Below, one piece after another: positions 63,490-64,000 of a stretch of 64,000 nt of DNA. The stretch is from contig NC_088643.1 in NCBI RefSeq assembly GCF_964019385.1, positions 46,959,050 to 47,023,049 of the forward strand, given 5' to 3'. The notes beneath the pieces are model-generated. The model made no database searches. It was not told the origin of the DNA and saw nothing but the letters and a program-made list of their open reading frames with translations. Source of the stretch: Sycon ciliatum (lineage: Eukaryota > Porifera > Calcarea > Leucosolenida > Sycettidae). Both the position numbers and the translations under genes were made by a program. The first letter of the stretch is position 1. Every line of letters begins with the position of its first letter.

Positions 63490-64000
63490 AAGCAGCAGTG
63501 CATGCATGTATGCGTGGCAGGAGAAATGAGACCCTTGGCACGGTCATCGGTGCATTTAAGCCAGATTGTCAGCGGTGACACACAACCGTGCGCTCCAACA
63601 AGTAAGATGACCACGGTAGCATGCAAAACGCCACATATGCTGGAACGCCCAAGATTAAGACACAACTTGTGACACTTCTCATAGTTCCGGCAGATACTAG
63701 TACTGGGACTAGACGTGTGATCGGGATGATCAACATGGCTCGATTTCTGTCATATATTTTGTGCCGTCTTTCGACCCTAAAATTTATAATTTTTGCTAAA
63801 TGCCTTCGCTGTGAACAAAAAAATTGTTTGTATAATCCTCTTTCACTTGGGTGTGCTGGAAGTGGTAAGGCTGTGAATGGTATGTCAATCTACACCATAC
63901 TGTTCATGTAGATCGTGAGTATTTTTTAAAGGGGAAGTTAAGCCTAAAATTAAATTTCACCAGTTGCAGTCTTGGGGGTGCTGAGGCGAATGGTCTTGGT
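63490..64000. other. Intron of the RTK gene at the window edge
   Basis: No coding exon could be supported on the minus strand in these 511 bases. The last 80 bases (AGGGGAAGTTAAGCCTAAAA...) look like the edge of a repeat. Confidence 0.4.

Noticed and set aside
1..64000. Prokaryotic features (operons, CRISPR, attachment sites)
   Set aside because: The genes are intron-containing animal genes; no CRISPR-like spaced repeats or ribosome binding sites are present. The 29-bp repeats at 60470 have no spacers.

Overview
This window is animal nuclear DNA. The protein-coding genes are split by GT-AG introns, and they match animal families: an HP1 chromodomain protein, metaxin-2, an ORP9-type oxysterol-binding protein, a Cep57-like centrosomal protein, a receptor-tyrosine-kinase tail and a large STAND/NB-ARC protein. 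Introns run from under 100 bp to over 10 kb, and the non-coding DNA is dominated by short terminal-inverted-repeat (TIR) elements with TA target duplications, Ngaro/DIRS and Penelope-like retroelements, and AAT, CA and GA microsatellites. This suggests a non-vertebrate, possibly early-branching marine animal such as a sponge. The species cannot be named from the sequence alone. There is one assembly gap of N at 8801-9000.

Layout. 1-284 (-): first part of an HP1/CBX gene, divergent from the complete nine-exon MTX2 gene at 811-4892 (+). 6685-18698 (-): seventeen consecutive exons of an OSBPL9/ORP9-like gene, convergent with MTX2; the exons for its N-terminal PH region were not resolved. 22809-24872 (+): a Cep57-like gene, first five exons. 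28572-61711 (+): a very large STAND NTPase gene. It has one 3.8-kb exon with the NB-ARC domain, then seven small exons that all join in phase across introns packed with transposons. 62578-63487 (-): last exon of a receptor tyrosine kinase, entering from beyond the right edge.

The introns of the STAND gene hold most of the mobile DNA. 34.2-37.9 kb: an inverted-duplicated Penelope-like element. 38.1-42.9 kb: a Ngaro-type tyrosine-recombinase retrotransposon with textbook split direct repeats. 43.1-44.3 kb: a direct repeat pair plus a reverse-transcriptase fragment. All three abut (AAT)n tracts. 45.9-48.7 kb: a DNA transposon with perfect TIRs and an intact 677-codon transposase-like ORF.

The most notable signal is non-coding. 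Several hammerhead-ribozyme motifs from at least three sequence families lie in this one window. Canonical cores occur at 48932-48975 (+) and in two copies exactly 480 bp apart at 43327-43372 and 43807-43852 (-). Penelope-associated copies lie at 34355-34388, 34695-34728 and 37733-37766. Degenerate copies lie at 6988-7034, 8646-8692, 34943-34980, 37390-37427 and 52866-52913.
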